From Planktothrix sp. FACHB-1365 (GTDB taxonomy: Bacteria; Cyanobacteriota; Cyanobacteriia; Cyanobacteriales; Microcoleaceae), in NCBI RefSeq assembly GCF_014697575.1, contig NZ_JACJSC010000001.1:744001-808000 (forward strand): a DNA stretch of 64,000 bases, read 5' to 3'. Below the pieces are notes generated by a model. That model saw only the letters and a list, made by a program, of their open reading frames with translations, searched no databases and was not told where the DNA came from. Shown one piece after another: positions 54,434 to 63,048 of this stretch (the stretch's first letter is position 1; every line of letters begins with the position of its first letter). A program made the position numbers and the translations under genes.

Positions 54434-55117
54434 TTATTCATCTAAATTCCATAGCGTTATACCAGGAGTTACTACAAAGACTTTCATCTGAACTTTTCTC
54501 TCGCCTATTTCATTACAAGGCATTTGATTAGCATTGATAAAATTAAACTCTCTTAAGCTATTAACACAAAAAGATAAATCAGGCAAATTTGAATTCCAAA
54601 ATCTAGTTCCGCTTTGTCCGTACATATAAACATTACCTGTATAGCTTCTTCCTATATCAACCTCTTCACATCCACTAGGATAAATAGTCAACCATCCTTT
54701 TGTTCGCAGTTCTGTTCCATTATTTCCATCCCAGTAACCGACTGCAAGATTAATTGTTTCGCCACGAGTTTGATTACAAAAACGAACAATTGTTGTTTGA
54801 CGTAATTGGTTGAGTTGTGCTTGTAACTCATCTCTTTCTCGCTGAAGGTTTTGAATCTTAAGGTTAAGTCTATTATTATCTAAACCCAACTTAAGACCCA
54901 TGAAGAAGACCAAACTAGAAGCCATTCCTAAAAGAATAGCTGTAGAACTACTAAATTTACTTTTTTTCTTTTTAGCATCGTAGATTATTGATTTTTTTAC
55001 AGATTTTGAACTTTTTTCTAAAGCAACTAAATTTTTACCTCCACAAATATCACATTCTAAAGGTAATACATCGGCTCTAAATTCATGAGTGCAAGTTTTA
55101 CATTTATAAAGTACCAT
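54434..55117 (-). CDS. Zinc-ribbon, membrane-anchored DUF1036 protein
   Basis: The 227-residue protein has an N-terminal zinc ribbon (Cys6, Cys9, Cys22, Cys25), a basic linker and one membrane helix (about 59-79). A coiled coil (about 80-108) and a C-terminal DUF1036 domain (FCNQTRGETINLAVGYWDG, then KGWLTIYPSGCEEVDIG) follow. The ribbon should be cytoplasmic and DUF1036 outside. It is the last gene of the vWA-PP2C-kinase cluster, 14 bp after the kinase, so very likely cotranscribed. DUF1036 has no known biochemical role. Its place suggests it is an output or target of the kinase; this is inference. Confidence 0.82.
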   Translation of the reverse strand: MVLYKCKTCTHEFRADVLPLECDICGGKNLVALEKSSKSVKKSIIYDAKKKKSKFSSSTAILLGMASSLVFFMGLKLGLDNNRLNLKIQNLQRERDELQAQLNQLRQTTIVRFCNQTRGETINLAVGYWDGNNGTELRTKGWLTIYPSGCEEVDIGRSYTGNVYMYGQSGTRFWNSNLPDLSFCVNSLREFNFINANQMPCNEIGERKVQMKVFVVTPGITLWNLDE

Positions 55118-55130
55118 AATAATTTAGATA

Positions 55131-56210
55131 TCAAGATTTTCTTATATTTTTATGAATTCGAGAACCACTCCTTGCTGTTTTCTCACTAGACGAAGTTGAT
55201 TTATCTAAATCTTCTATCGGTGAAGTGCCATAATGATACAGATTTTTAACAATTTGATGAACCTTTACAATAGATAGGCGATTTTCAGGCTTTGGATTTA
55301 ACATATTTTCAATTAATAGTTCTAATTTCTGATGAGTGGAATTAGAAGGACGTTTCATTGGCATACTCGCTGTTAAATTTACGCTAACACTGAGGCGACT
55401 TTTATAAATACTAGGTTCACTGTCTAAAATGCCAGGAAGTGTTAGCTTTTCACCATTAAGAACAGCTTCATAAGCGTATTGATAACGATCTGAAAAAGTT
55501 GGGAGTGAACCCGTCCAGTATTGACAAAAAATTAAACCCAGGGAAAAAATATCAGATTTTTGATTGGGTGCTGGAGTTTTACCTTCTGTATTAATATATT
55601 CAGCAAACTCTGGTGAATAGTAGACTTGATCTCCTACCAAAAATTCGGGTGTTGTGGGTTCTCCTTCTAATATACTATTATCAAAATCAATAATCTTAGC
55701 GATTAAACGATTTTCCCATTCTTGAATTAGAATATTATCGGGTTTTAGATCAAGGTGAATAATTTTACTCCCATGAAGAATCTTTAAAGCTCCTGCGGCT
55801 GTTAACATCACAAACAGCCGCTTTTTCATTTCTAACTCATGGACTTTATTAGATAAGGAGCTAGTATCAACTTTTTGAGAAATTTTAAAGTAATGACTTC
55901 CATGTTCATTACCATGTTTAAAGAAGTCTATTGTTCTGACAACTAACCCGCCATCACCACAAGCCGAAAGAGCTTTTATAATGGCTAATTGTTTTTTTTC
56001 AAAAGCTTCACATTGATCTCGTTTTTTTTGTTTTCCTTTCTCACTTCCTGGAGCAGATGTACCTGGATAAACAGGGCTCAAAAATTTTTTAATAAAAACC
56101 TCATCTGCTCCAGCTTTTGCAAATCCCCATTGACATTGACCGCCATTTGCACTGTCAAAATCACGGCTCACTGTATATTTACCAATAACATCGCCTGCTT
56201 TGTAAGACAT
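55131..56210 (-). CDS. Atypical protein kinase of the vWA-PP2C-kinase cassette
   Basis: The 359-residue protein has a kinase fold at about 10-325. EVFIKKF holds the ATP Lys, IIHLDLKPDNILI the catalytic loop (HLD instead of HRD, with the Asp kept), and IIDFDNS the metal-binding Asp (DFD instead of DFG). SPEFAEY and SDIFSLGLIFCQYWTG follow. The glycine loop is loose, with an insertion rich in Gly and Lys between it and the alpha-C region. The core catalytic residues are kept, so activity is likely. It starts 3 bp after the upstream frame and ends 13 bp before the DUF1036 gene. Confidence 0.88.
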   Translation of the reverse strand: MSYKAGDVIGKYTVSRDFDSANGGQCQWGFAKAGADEVFIKKFLSPVYPGTSAPGSEKGKQKKRDQCEAFEKKQLAIIKALSACGDGGLVVRTIDFFKHGNEHGSHYFKISQKVDTSSLSNKVHELEMKKRLFVMLTAAGALKILHGSKIIHLDLKPDNILIQEWENRLIAKIIDFDNSILEGEPTTPEFLVGDQVYYSPEFAEYINTEGKTPAPNQKSDIFSLGLIFCQYWTGSLPTFSDRYQYAYEAVLNGEKLTLPGILDSEPSIYKSRLSVSVNLTASMPMKRPSNSTHQKLELLIENMLNPKPENRLSIVKVHQIVKNLYHYGTSPIEDLDKSTSSSEKTARSGSRIHKNIRKS

Positions 56211-56213
56211 AAT

Positions 56214-57050
56214 TTAGTTTTCTCCTTCTAAAATTTGTGCTTTATTTTCAATCCTTTCAAGTAATTCTTGTGTTTTCCTGTATTTTTCATGGTTGTTTAT
56301 AGGACTAGGACTCACTCGATTTTTATAATATTGACTTGCTTCCTTGCAATAATGTCTAGCTTTTTCTAAGTTATTACATAGGTAATTAATCCATGCGATA
56401 AAAAAATTAAAGTTTGCTCTTAGATCAGGATCTGAACATTCTTTATTAAATCCATTCTGTAAACATTGTTCTAATAGCAGTTCTAAATTTTGAATTTTCT
56501 GGAGATTCTCTTGACTCAGAGCATCCAAATTTTCAGGTTTCAACACTGGGTATAAATCTTCTAAAGATTTAATAGCTTCTTTAAAATTATTATTTTCCAA
56601 GGAGCATTTAGCGAAGATTAAATAAGGTTCTATTAAATTACATTTAGCTTGATCATCAAATTCATCTTTTTTATGATCTTCTAGGATTTCTTCCTCTCCA
56701 TTATCTATAGTATCATCTTTTTTTTCAGAAGGTTCGGAAATTATTTCTTGACTTAGAACAGAACCGTTATTAATTTCTACAGTAGATTGAGCTATTTCCT
56801 GTTTTTCACCTAAATATAAATATTGTTCATAAGTTTCTCGGTATTTTTCCCACAATGGATTTAATGCCTCAACATTTGTGTTTGTAAACTCAAAACCCTC
56901 TTGTAAAGAAGCAAGACGGTCTTCATAGGATTGCTTAAAATTGTCAAAATCTTCATAGCCGATGGGGTAAAGAATAAGAGATACATCATCCTGTTTAATC
57001 TCTTGATACCGTTTATTTAAAGAATCTTCCCATTGTTTAAAATTATCCGA
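56214..57050 (-). CDS. C-terminal half of the interrupted PP2C protein (helical, TPR-like)
   Basis: This frame is exactly continuous with the PP2C gene, separated only by the TAA at 57051-57053. Its first 30 or so codons (FKQWEDSLNKRY, then KQDDVSLIL) supply the PP2C ending with the conserved DD-x-S metal motif. After that come an acidic linker (about codons 85-130) and a helical region resembling tetratricopeptide repeats. No ATG or GTG exists before a TTG at 56855, so independent translation of the complete segment is unlikely. It is either lost, made by readthrough, or begins at that TTG. It precedes the kinase gene by 3 bp. Confidence 0.7.
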   Translation of the reverse strand, partial: SDNFKQWEDSLNKRYQEIKQDDVSLILYPIGYEDFDNFKQSYEDRLASLQEGFEFTNTNVEALNPLWEKYRETYEQYLYLGEKQEIAQSTVEINNGSVLSQEIISEPSEKKDDTIDNGEEEILEDHKKDEFDDQAKCNLIEPYLIFAKCSLENNNFKEAIKSLEDLYPVLKPENLDALSQENLQKIQNLELLLEQCLQNGFNKECSDPDLRANFNFFIAWINYLCNNLEKARHYCKEASQYYKNRVSPSPINNHEKYRKTQELLERIENKAQILEGEN

Positions 57051-57737
57051 TTAATTTAAGGTATTTAACAATAACTTTTCAAAGTCCCAAGGGGCAGGTA
57101 CATATTGAAAACATCCGTCAGTACAAGCAAGAATACATCCAGGTTTATCCAATTCTTGTAATTTAAAATGAATCTCCCAGTCCTCCTTCATATCTGCACT
57201 TAAATATTGAGACATAGGTGGATCTTCTCGAATCATTTCAAAGGCGTCTTTTTTAACCTCTAAATCATCGTGAGTTAGTTGCTGTAAACCTGCTTCTGGA
57301 CTTAAGAAGTATAACCGTGAATCTCCAATCCAAGCTAAACTAACTTGATATGTTGTTGAACATTCACTTGATTTTGGAATACTCGCCAGTGCCATCGTTG
57401 TACACAAGCGCTGACCGGCTAAAGAACCTCTGAGACGAGATGGCTTAATATTTGTAGCTGCTTCTTTTAAAGTCTGATAAACTTTCTCTTTGAGCGCTTT
57501 AACGATTTCATCATTGAGTTGTCCATTCCATTGGTCTAAAAAAGATCCGACCGTTTCTGAAGCTTTTTGTGAAGCAATTTTTCCGCCAGTTTGCTCATCA
57601 TAACCTGCTGAACGTCCTCCTAATCCATCAAAAACTCCGATGACTATAACATCAGGATAATCGGGCTTGAATAGATGAGCATCCTCACCTTTGCCAGGGG
57701 CAATTTCTATATTGACGGTTATGTAAAACGAGTTCAT
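57051..57737 (-). CDS. PP2C-type protein phosphatase, interrupted by an in-frame stop
   Basis: The 228-residue product has the PP2C features VIGVFDGLGG (metal-binding Asp-Gly), SLAWIGDSRLYFL and LACTDGCF. It stops at a TAA (57051-57053) before the final DD-x-S motif, which is encoded in the same frame right afterwards. Without that segment one metal ligand is missing, so the truncated protein is probably inactive. The full frame would give about 508 residues (57737 to 56214). The phosphatase should oppose the kinase of the same cluster. A sequencing error, a strain-specific nonsense mutation or programmed readthrough would all give this picture. Confidence 0.85.
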   Translation of the reverse strand: MNSFYITVNIEIAPGKGEDAHLFKPDYPDVIVIGVFDGLGGRSAGYDEQTGGKIASQKASETVGSFLDQWNGQLNDEIVKALKEKVYQTLKEAATNIKPSRLRGSLAGQRLCTTMALASIPKSSECSTTYQVSLAWIGDSRLYFLSPEAGLQQLTHDDLEVKKDAFEMIREDPPMSQYLSADMKEDWEIHFKLQELDKPGCILACTDGCFQYVPAPWDFEKLLLNTLN

Positions 57738-57854
57738 AGCTTAGTCAAGCGCAATAGAAGTTTATAGCTCTAAATTAGAGCAATTATAAATTCGATTAAA
57801 TCAAGAAAACCCTCATTTTTTAATTTGAAGATTTTCTTGATTTCTCAATACCAT

Positions 57855-58541
57855 TTAAACGCTATTAGCAATAACATCTAAAATTTCATCCATTTCAAAT
57901 TCTTCTAATCCTTTACCTGCTTTAGAGGCAAAATGTATTGTGTTATCCCAACTACTAGCAATCATTGTCCAAGGAGAAGCATCAGGAGTAAACAAGAGCA
58001 ATCGTTTGGCAGGGCTTGACATTTCTGACCAATAATCGGTGAGATCATCTAAAGTTGAAGAAATTCCTTTAGGATAATGGGCAGGCTTAGGACTTTTTTC
58101 TAAACTATGGGCACTGGCATCAGTATAAACAATAACGACATAGCGTTGTTTAGCAAAATCTTGGGCTTTTTCCCATTTGGATCTTAACGCTAAATCCAAA
58201 CCTTCTAAGCCATTTTCTGGTTCGTCCCCACCCCCTTGTGCTTGAATTTTAGAAACAAAATCAGCAAATCCACTGTTTTCTGTACGGAGATTAAAGAACT
58301 TAGACTCTACCATTGCTTGATCAGGTGCATCAGCCCAGTAATCCCGAAATACAATTACTTTAGCCCTAAGTTGATCAATTTTTTTCTGTTTAGTTTCCAT
58401 CTTGGCTTCGAGCTTGGGATAGAAGTTGAGGGCTGTAGACTTGACTTCATCAATCAAGTGACCCATTGAACCTGTACCATCGATGCACATGACTAAATCA
58501 ACAGCATACTTAACATATTTGTCCCCTGGTTCGTTTGCCAT
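57855..58541 (-). CDS. TerY-like von Willebrand factor A domain protein
   Basis: The 228-residue protein is a single vWA domain with an intact MIDAS metal site: DGTGSM (Asp21, Thr23, Ser25), a conserved Thr/Asp patch around GGGDEPENGLEGLDLAL and VYTDASAHS. It resembles TerY-type vWA proteins, which bind partners through a metal ion. It is the first gene of the cluster, 117 bp before the PP2C gene. The trio of vWA, PP2C and kinase is the known TerY-P triad. In such triads the vWA protein is thought to be the scaffold or sensor regulated by phosphorylation. Confidence 0.88.
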   Translation of the reverse strand: MANEPGDKYVKYAVDLVMCIDGTGSMGHLIDEVKSTALNFYPKLEAKMETKQKKIDQLRAKVIVFRDYWADAPDQAMVESKFFNLRTENSGFADFVSKIQAQGGGDEPENGLEGLDLALRSKWEKAQDFAKQRYVVIVYTDASAHSLEKSPKPAHYPKGISSTLDDLTDYWSEMSSPAKRLLLFTPDASPWTMIASSWDNTIHFASKAGKGLEEFEMDEILDVIANSV

Positions 58542-58836
58542 ACTGGGTTTTAACCTCCCGACGCTGGTAAATAATTAGATTTGACTTAAATATCTATTGG
58601 CTTGACTCGCAAACTTTACGCAAATTCCTCAAAAAATTTTTTAACCTGGGTTTTGTTGCCATCGGGAGATGATGACACAACGCTAATCCAGATCAATATG
58701 CTTTCGTGAGTCGTAGCGAGTGAGAGATGAGCTAGGCTTGAGCTTTACTTAGTATAAAATGATTAATCCTATTTGCTCCCTGTATTCAAACAGGATTTGT
58801 GTTATGATCATGATAGGATATTGAGGACGCGACATC
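58542..58836. promoter_or_regulatory. Divergent promoter region between the vWA cluster and the HTH gene
   Basis: This 295-bp AT-rich gap lies between divergently transcribed genes, so both promoters are here. The octamer atgatcat at 58804-58811 is a small palindrome near the HTH gene. No other operator is clear. Confidence 0.35.
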
Positions 58837-59343
58837 ATGACTTCCCTTGATCAACAGTTCAACCAGGCTGCACTCCATTGGGACTTGGACACGCTTTATA
58901 CTGACCTCGCCTCTGCTAAGGGAAAACGTCTAACTCCGATGGAAAAGCTGCATTTGCGGGGGTTGTTGTCTGGGTTTAGTCCGGCGGAAATTGCTGAACA
59001 ACTGGGAAAGAACGTTAAAGGAGTGAAAACTGACCTCTGTGTGACCTTATATCGATATGTGAAAAGTTTGGTTGATAAGTTAGATGCTCGGATAGAAAGT
59101 TGGCGAGAAGTGACTGAATGGTTAGAAGAAGCCGGATATAAACGACAGACACCCCCTGAGATTCCCGTTGATAGTTTGCTGACTGAAAAAAGTGTTGTTA
59201 ATGTTAATAATATTCATATTGAAAATCATCAGTTAGTTGTTGTTTTTAGTTTAAAAATCCCTACAACATCCGCTACTTCAGAATCAAAGAAATATTCAGA
59301 GATCACAGAAAACTCAATAATTGCTGAAAATTTAGTTAATTAA
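58837..59343 (+). CDS. HTH-domain protein of the vWA-MoxR-associated type
   Basis: The 168-residue protein has a helix-turn-helix of the kind found at the N-terminus of cyanobacterial conflict-system regulators: LTPMEKLHLRGLLSGFSPAEIAEQLGKNVKGVKTDLCVTLYRYVKSLVDK (about 32-82). It then has a short helical segment and a beta-rich tail (SVVNVNNIHIENHQLVVVFSLKIP). I recognise the head as common ahead of NACHT or CHAT regulators, here as a stand-alone gene. It is divergent from the vWA-PP2C-kinase cluster and could regulate it. Five bases after its stop begins a dnaG fragment. Confidence 0.72.
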   Translation: MTSLDQQFNQAALHWDLDTLYTDLASAKGKRLTPMEKLHLRGLLSGFSPAEIAEQLGKNVKGVKTDLCVTLYRYVKSLVDKLDARIESWREVTEWLEEAGYKRQTPPEIPVDSLLTEKSVVNVNNIHIENHQLVVVFSLKIPTTSATSESKKYSEITENSIIAENLVN

Positions 59344-59348
59344 TAGTA

Positions 59349-59520
59349 GTTTTAGAGTTAGCGAAACGCTATCAAATTCCGGTAAAAACCTTATAACTCA
59401 AAAAACGTCAGGAATTACAAAGACAGATTTCTTTACGAGAACAATTATATGAAATTTTAGCGATCGCTACCAGTTTTTATCAACACGCTTTAAGACAATC
59501 AGAAAGACTTCAAGCCTTTA
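59349..59520 (+). pseudogene. Decayed duplicate fragment of dnaG
   Basis: These 172 bp align without gaps to 60674-60845 inside dnaG at about 91% identity by eye. The fragment keeps the reading pattern VLELAKRYQIPVKTL and then has a TAA where dnaG has the Glu codon gaa. It carries the same HIP1 octamer. No start codon or upstream primase sequence is present. With dnaG it forms a direct repeat around the HicB-like/VapC pair. Confidence 0.88.
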
Positions 59521-59561
59521 GTGTATAATAAGGCTAAATTAGATTATAGAAGGATAGTTCT

Positions 59562-59936
59562 ATGACTGCCAACTTAATTCAAGCGTCATCTCCATCTATT
59601 GCCAAAGTGACTTATCCTGTGTTAATTCAACAACAGGATGAAGAATATATAGTAACAGTATTAGGTTTAGACTGTAAAGCTAAAGGTTCAAGTCGAGAAG
59701 CAGCACTAGAACAATTATTAGAACAAGTTAATGCTATTCTGAAACAAAGTGAAATTGTGCAGTTAGAAATTCCTCTACCCAAACCGGAACATCCTTGGAT
59801 GAAATTTGCAGGAATGTATAAAGATAACCCACTTTTTGATGAAGTACAAGATTATATAAAAGCAGATCGAGAGCAACTTGATGCTGAAATGGAAGAATAT
59901 TATTTTCAACTTGAAGCAAAGGAGGAAATAAAGTGA
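59562..59936 (+). CDS. HicB-like antitoxin
   Basis: The 124-residue protein starts with a small beta-alpha domain like HicB antitoxins (ATYPVLIQQQDEEYIVTVLG type: here VTYPVLIQQQDEEYIVTVLG, then SSREAALEQLLEQV). It ends in a conserved toxin-binding tail, HPWMKFAGMYKDNPLFDEVQ and an acidic helix. Its stop codon overlaps the toxin start by 4 bp (GTGA), the sign of coupled translation. It lies between a dnaG fragment and dnaG. The pair is a PIN-type system, not HicA. Confidence 0.82.
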   Translation: MTANLIQASSPSIAKVTYPVLIQQQDEEYIVTVLGLDCKAKGSSREAALEQLLEQVNAILKQSEIVQLEIPLPKPEHPWMKFAGMYKDNPLFDEVQDYIKADREQLDAEMEEYYFQLEAKEEIK

Positions 59937-60355
59937 GTTTGTGGGTACTAGATACAGATCATATAACACTTTTTGAAAATCAACATCCTCTAGTTATAGA
60001 GCGTGTTATGGCAACTGATCCTGACGAGATTACTGTTACTATTATTACAGTAGAAGAACAAATGAAAGGATGGTTAAATGCAATTCAGCAATCTTCTCAA
60101 TCTAATCGATTAATTTGGGGGTATAAAGGTTTACAAGATGGATTAAAGTTCTTTCAAACAATTCAAGTATTAGATTTTGATCAGGATGCTTACAATTGCT
60201 ATATAGAGTTAGTCCGTCAAAAAATTAGAATTGGTACAAGAGATTTACGCATTGCTGCAACTGTAATTTCTAAAAATGGAATTTTAGTAACACGCAATCG
60301 ACAGGATTTTGAACGAGTTCCTGGGTTGAGGTTTGAAGATTGGAGTAAAGATTAA
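59933..60355 (+). CDS. VapC family PIN toxin
   Basis: The 140-residue PIN ribonuclease starts MSLWVLDTDHITLFE (Asp of the DTDH motif), has Glu in TVEEQMKGWLNA, and IGTRDLRIAATVISKNGILVTRNRQDFERVPGL with the third and fourth acidic residues. All four positions are present, so it should be active. The start is GTG, with the strong site aggagg about 7 nt upstream inside the antitoxin gene. Typical VapC targets are tRNA or rRNA; this one's is unknown. Confidence 0.88.
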   Translation: MSLWVLDTDHITLFENQHPLVIERVMATDPDEITVTIITVEEQMKGWLNAIQQSSQSNRLIWGYKGLQDGLKFFQTIQVLDFDQDAYNCYIELVRQKIRIGTRDLRIAATVISKNGILVTRNRQDFERVPGLRFEDWSKD

Positions 60356-60415
60356 AGGGATCATCAAGGGTATTTTATGGCAAAATAAAGATTTACAATT
60401 TTAATCTTATCTCTA

Positions 60416-62356
60416 ATGCTGACTCCCCGAATTCATCCCGATACCATAGAGGACGTTAAGGAACGTGCTGATATTTACGATGTTGTTTCCGAGAAAGTGG
60501 TCTTGAAACGACGGGGGAAAGATTTTGTGGGGTTGTGTCCCTTTCATGAAGAAAAAACGCCGAGTTTTACCGTGAGTCCCACGAAACAAATGTTTTATTG
60601 TTTTGGATGTGGGGCGGCAGGAAATAGCCTGAAATTTATCATGGATTTGGAGAAACGTTCCTTTAGTGAGGTGGTTTTAGAGTTAGCAAAACGGTATCAA
60701 ATCCCGGTAAAAACCTTAGAACCCGAAAAACGGCAGGAATTACAAAGGCAGATTTCTTTACGAGAACAATTATATGAGATTTTAGCGATCGCAACAAGTT
60801 TTTATCAACACGCTTTAAGACAATCAGAAGGATTACAAGCTTTAGATTATTTAAAATTAAAACGTCATATTAAAGAAGATACGATTCAATATTTTCAGTT
60901 AGGATACGCCCCCCAAGGATGGGAAACTCTCTATGATTATCTAGTTGAACAAAAACATTTTCCGGCGGAATTAGTCGAACAAGCGGGGTTAATTGTGCCT
61001 CGAAAAACAGGGAATGGCTATTATGATCGGTTTCGAGATCGGTTAATGATTCCCATTCAGGATAGTCAAGGGCGAGTGATTGGATTTGGAGGTCGGAGTT
61101 TAGGGGATGAACTACCCAAATATCTCAATTCTCCTGAAACAGAATTATTTGATAAAGGTAACACATTATTTGCCTTAGATAAAGCCAAAAATGCGATTAG
61201 TAAACAGGATTTAGCGATTGTTGTTGAGGGATATTTTGATGTGATCGCTTTACATACGGCTGGAATTGAGAATGTTGTAGCTTCTTTAGGAACTGCTTTA
61301 AGTTTAAATCAAGTAAGGCAGTTAGTTCGTTATACAGAATCCAAACAAATTATTCTCAATTTTGATGCGGATGCTGCGGGAAATAAAGCCGCAGAACGTG
61401 CCATTGGAGAAATTGAAAATCTGGCTTATCAAGGCTATATTAATTTACGGATTTTAAATATTCCTTCTGGGAAAGATCCTGATGAATTTTTAATTCATAA
61501 TTCTGCCGAAGATTATCAAAAATTAGTCTTAAATTCTCCCTCGTGGATTGAGTGGCAAATTCAACGATTATTAATCGGAAAAAACTTGGAAACCGTTGCC
61601 CAGTCACAACAAGTTTCAAAAGTGATGGTAGAATTATTAAGAAAAATTGACAATGGCATACAACGGACTCACTATATTCAATACTGTGCTGAACTTCTCA
61701 GTCAAGGACAATCTCGATTAGTTCCTTTATTCGCTAAAAATTTACAAACCCAAGTTAATAAACCTTATTCAGATCATGAAAAACAAAAGGTATCTTCTGA
61801 TTTACTTCCTCTTAATTCTGAACGCAGTTTATTAGAAGAAGCAGAAGTTAAACTACTGAGAATTTATTTACATTGTCCTGAATACCGTCTGACCATTCAG
61901 GATGCCTTAGAAGCGAGAGATTTACAGTTTAGTTTAGCCCATCATCGGTTTCTCTGGCGAGAAATTACCAACATTGAAGAAATAGCTGAAAAAGATTTAG
62001 ATTCCGTTGATTTAATTTTGGAATTACAACAGGTTTGTTTACAAGAAAATCAACCAACAAAACAATTTTATCATCTCTTTTATTTGGATGAACATACAGA
62101 AATTGATATCCGTCGCGCCCGCTTAGTGATTCGCAGTTCTGTGGCTTCTATTGAAACGGTTATTTGTCAAAAAAGACGAGATATGGCTTTAAAATTATGG
62201 CAGGAAACAGATGTGGGAAAAGAGCAAAATTTGGCTCAAAAATATTATCAACAAATTGATGCAGAAACCAAATGGATGTGGGAATTAAAACGAATTCGGG
62301 ATACTCAATTTGATGATTTAATTTCTGTTCCTTTAGGGGGAATTAATTTTAATTAA
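60416..62356 (+). CDS. dnaG: DNA primase
   Basis: The 646-residue primase makes RNA primers at the replication fork. The CHC2 zinc finger is complete (CPFHEEKTPSF, CFGCGAAGN). Next comes the RNA polymerase domain with RDRLMIPIQDSQGRVIGFGGR and the Toprim core VVEGYFDVIAL and NFDADAAGNKAA. The C-terminal helicase-binding region (about 450-646) is present. The codons at 60674-60845 are the source of the fragment at 59349-59520. A weak upstream site precedes ATG 60416. The gene stands 60 bp after the VapC toxin. Confidence 0.97.
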   Translation: MLTPRIHPDTIEDVKERADIYDVVSEKVVLKRRGKDFVGLCPFHEEKTPSFTVSPTKQMFYCFGCGAAGNSLKFIMDLEKRSFSEVVLELAKRYQIPVKTLEPEKRQELQRQISLREQLYEILAIATSFYQHALRQSEGLQALDYLKLKRHIKEDTIQYFQLGYAPQGWETLYDYLVEQKHFPAELVEQAGLIVPRKTGNGYYDRFRDRLMIPIQDSQGRVIGFGGRSLGDELPKYLNSPETELFDKGNTLFALDKAKNAISKQDLAIVVEGYFDVIALHTAGIENVVASLGTALSLNQVRQLVRYTESKQIILNFDADAAGNKAAERAIGEIENLAYQGYINLRILNIPSGKDPDEFLIHNSAEDYQKLVLNSPSWIEWQIQRLLIGKNLETVAQSQQVSKVMVELLRKIDNGIQRTHYIQYCAELLSQGQSRLVPLFAKNLQTQVNKPYSDHEKQKVSSDLLPLNSERSLLEEAEVKLLRIYLHCPEYRLTIQDALEARDLQFSLAHHRFLWREITNIEEIAEKDLDSVDLILELQQVCLQENQPTKQFYHLFYLDEHTEIDIRRARLVIRSSVASIETVICQKRRDMALKLWQETDVGKEQNLAQKYYQQIDAETKWMWELKRIRDTQFDDLISVPLGGINFN

Positions 62357-62473
62357 AAATTAGATAGTGTCCCTTTAAATGTGCCATTTTTTTGATTGAA
62401 ACATCATATATAGCAATCCTAAATAGGTTGTAATATTAAATCCTAAAATTGATACTACAGATAATCGCCTAAA

Positions 62474-62519
62474 TCCCCTGTAGTAGAGACGTTGCATGCA
62501 ACGTCTCTACTACAGGGGA
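62474..62519. repeat. Perfect 46-nt palindrome
   Basis: The 23-nt arm begins tcccctgtagtagagacg, ends gttgca, and is followed at once by its exact complement, with no spacer. It ends composite repeat copy 3. In single-stranded DNA or RNA it would fold into a very stable hairpin. Confidence 0.9.
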
Positions 62520-62637
62520 CAGATGCGTAGCAAACATTTAAAGATTTCATATAATATTTTATCGTAGGGGTGGCGTCCTTCCAAACCCTCTTTGCGCCTG
62601 GGTTTGGTTTCCAAACTCCTACAGAACTTTATTAAGT
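62474..62637 (-). repeat. Composite dispersed repeat, copy 3 (inverted)
   Basis: Read on the minus strand it has the order of copy 1: the gtaggagtttgg arm, a degenerate centre, the matching arm, gataaaatattatatgaaat, then aaatgtttgctac and the terminal palindrome. The terminal palindrome here is longer and perfect. The internal arms have diverged more than in copies 1 and 2. Confidence 0.7.
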
Positions 62638-63048
62638 AGTATAAATGTAATATAGCGAGCCTAAGTGACGCTAGAGAAAGTAAAATAACTAGACTCGAAT
62701 TCCCCAAAATAGCAAACTATCCTAGGGAAATACAGAGGGAAAAGTTGACTGAAATATAAATAAAATGAATCTAGGATAAGAACCTACTCATAAATGGCAA
62801 CTCTTCCTGATTAACGCCAATGAAATTGTAAAGTAGAGTGTTCACTTTGGAAAGTTTTATTATTCATTAATTTGAAAATTTCCCCTTGATTACACCCATC
62901 CGCTATCCACTATCTAATAGCAATTAAATCCGCCAATACCCCCCTCTAAATTAAACCTTTTAAGTTGACTGAAACCCTTATTTGAGTTCAATAATTCACG
63001 GGTTTACAAGGCGGATTAACACTTTAATCATTCCAGAAGGAGTCAATG

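Larger units (their letters stand above)
62357..63048. other. Long intergenic region after dnaG
   Basis: This stretch of about 690 bp holds no clear gene. Its left part is the inverted copy 3 of the composite repeat (62474-62637), including the 46-nt perfect palindrome. The rest is AT-rich; the promoter of the next gene probably lies in 62850-63030. A frame on the minus strand at 62510-62707 only covers the repeat and is not coding. Confidence 0.6.

Noticed and set aside
62510-62707. 65-codon minus-strand frame after dnaG
   Set aside because: It covers composite repeat copy 3 and its palindrome and has no ribosome site or family resemblance.
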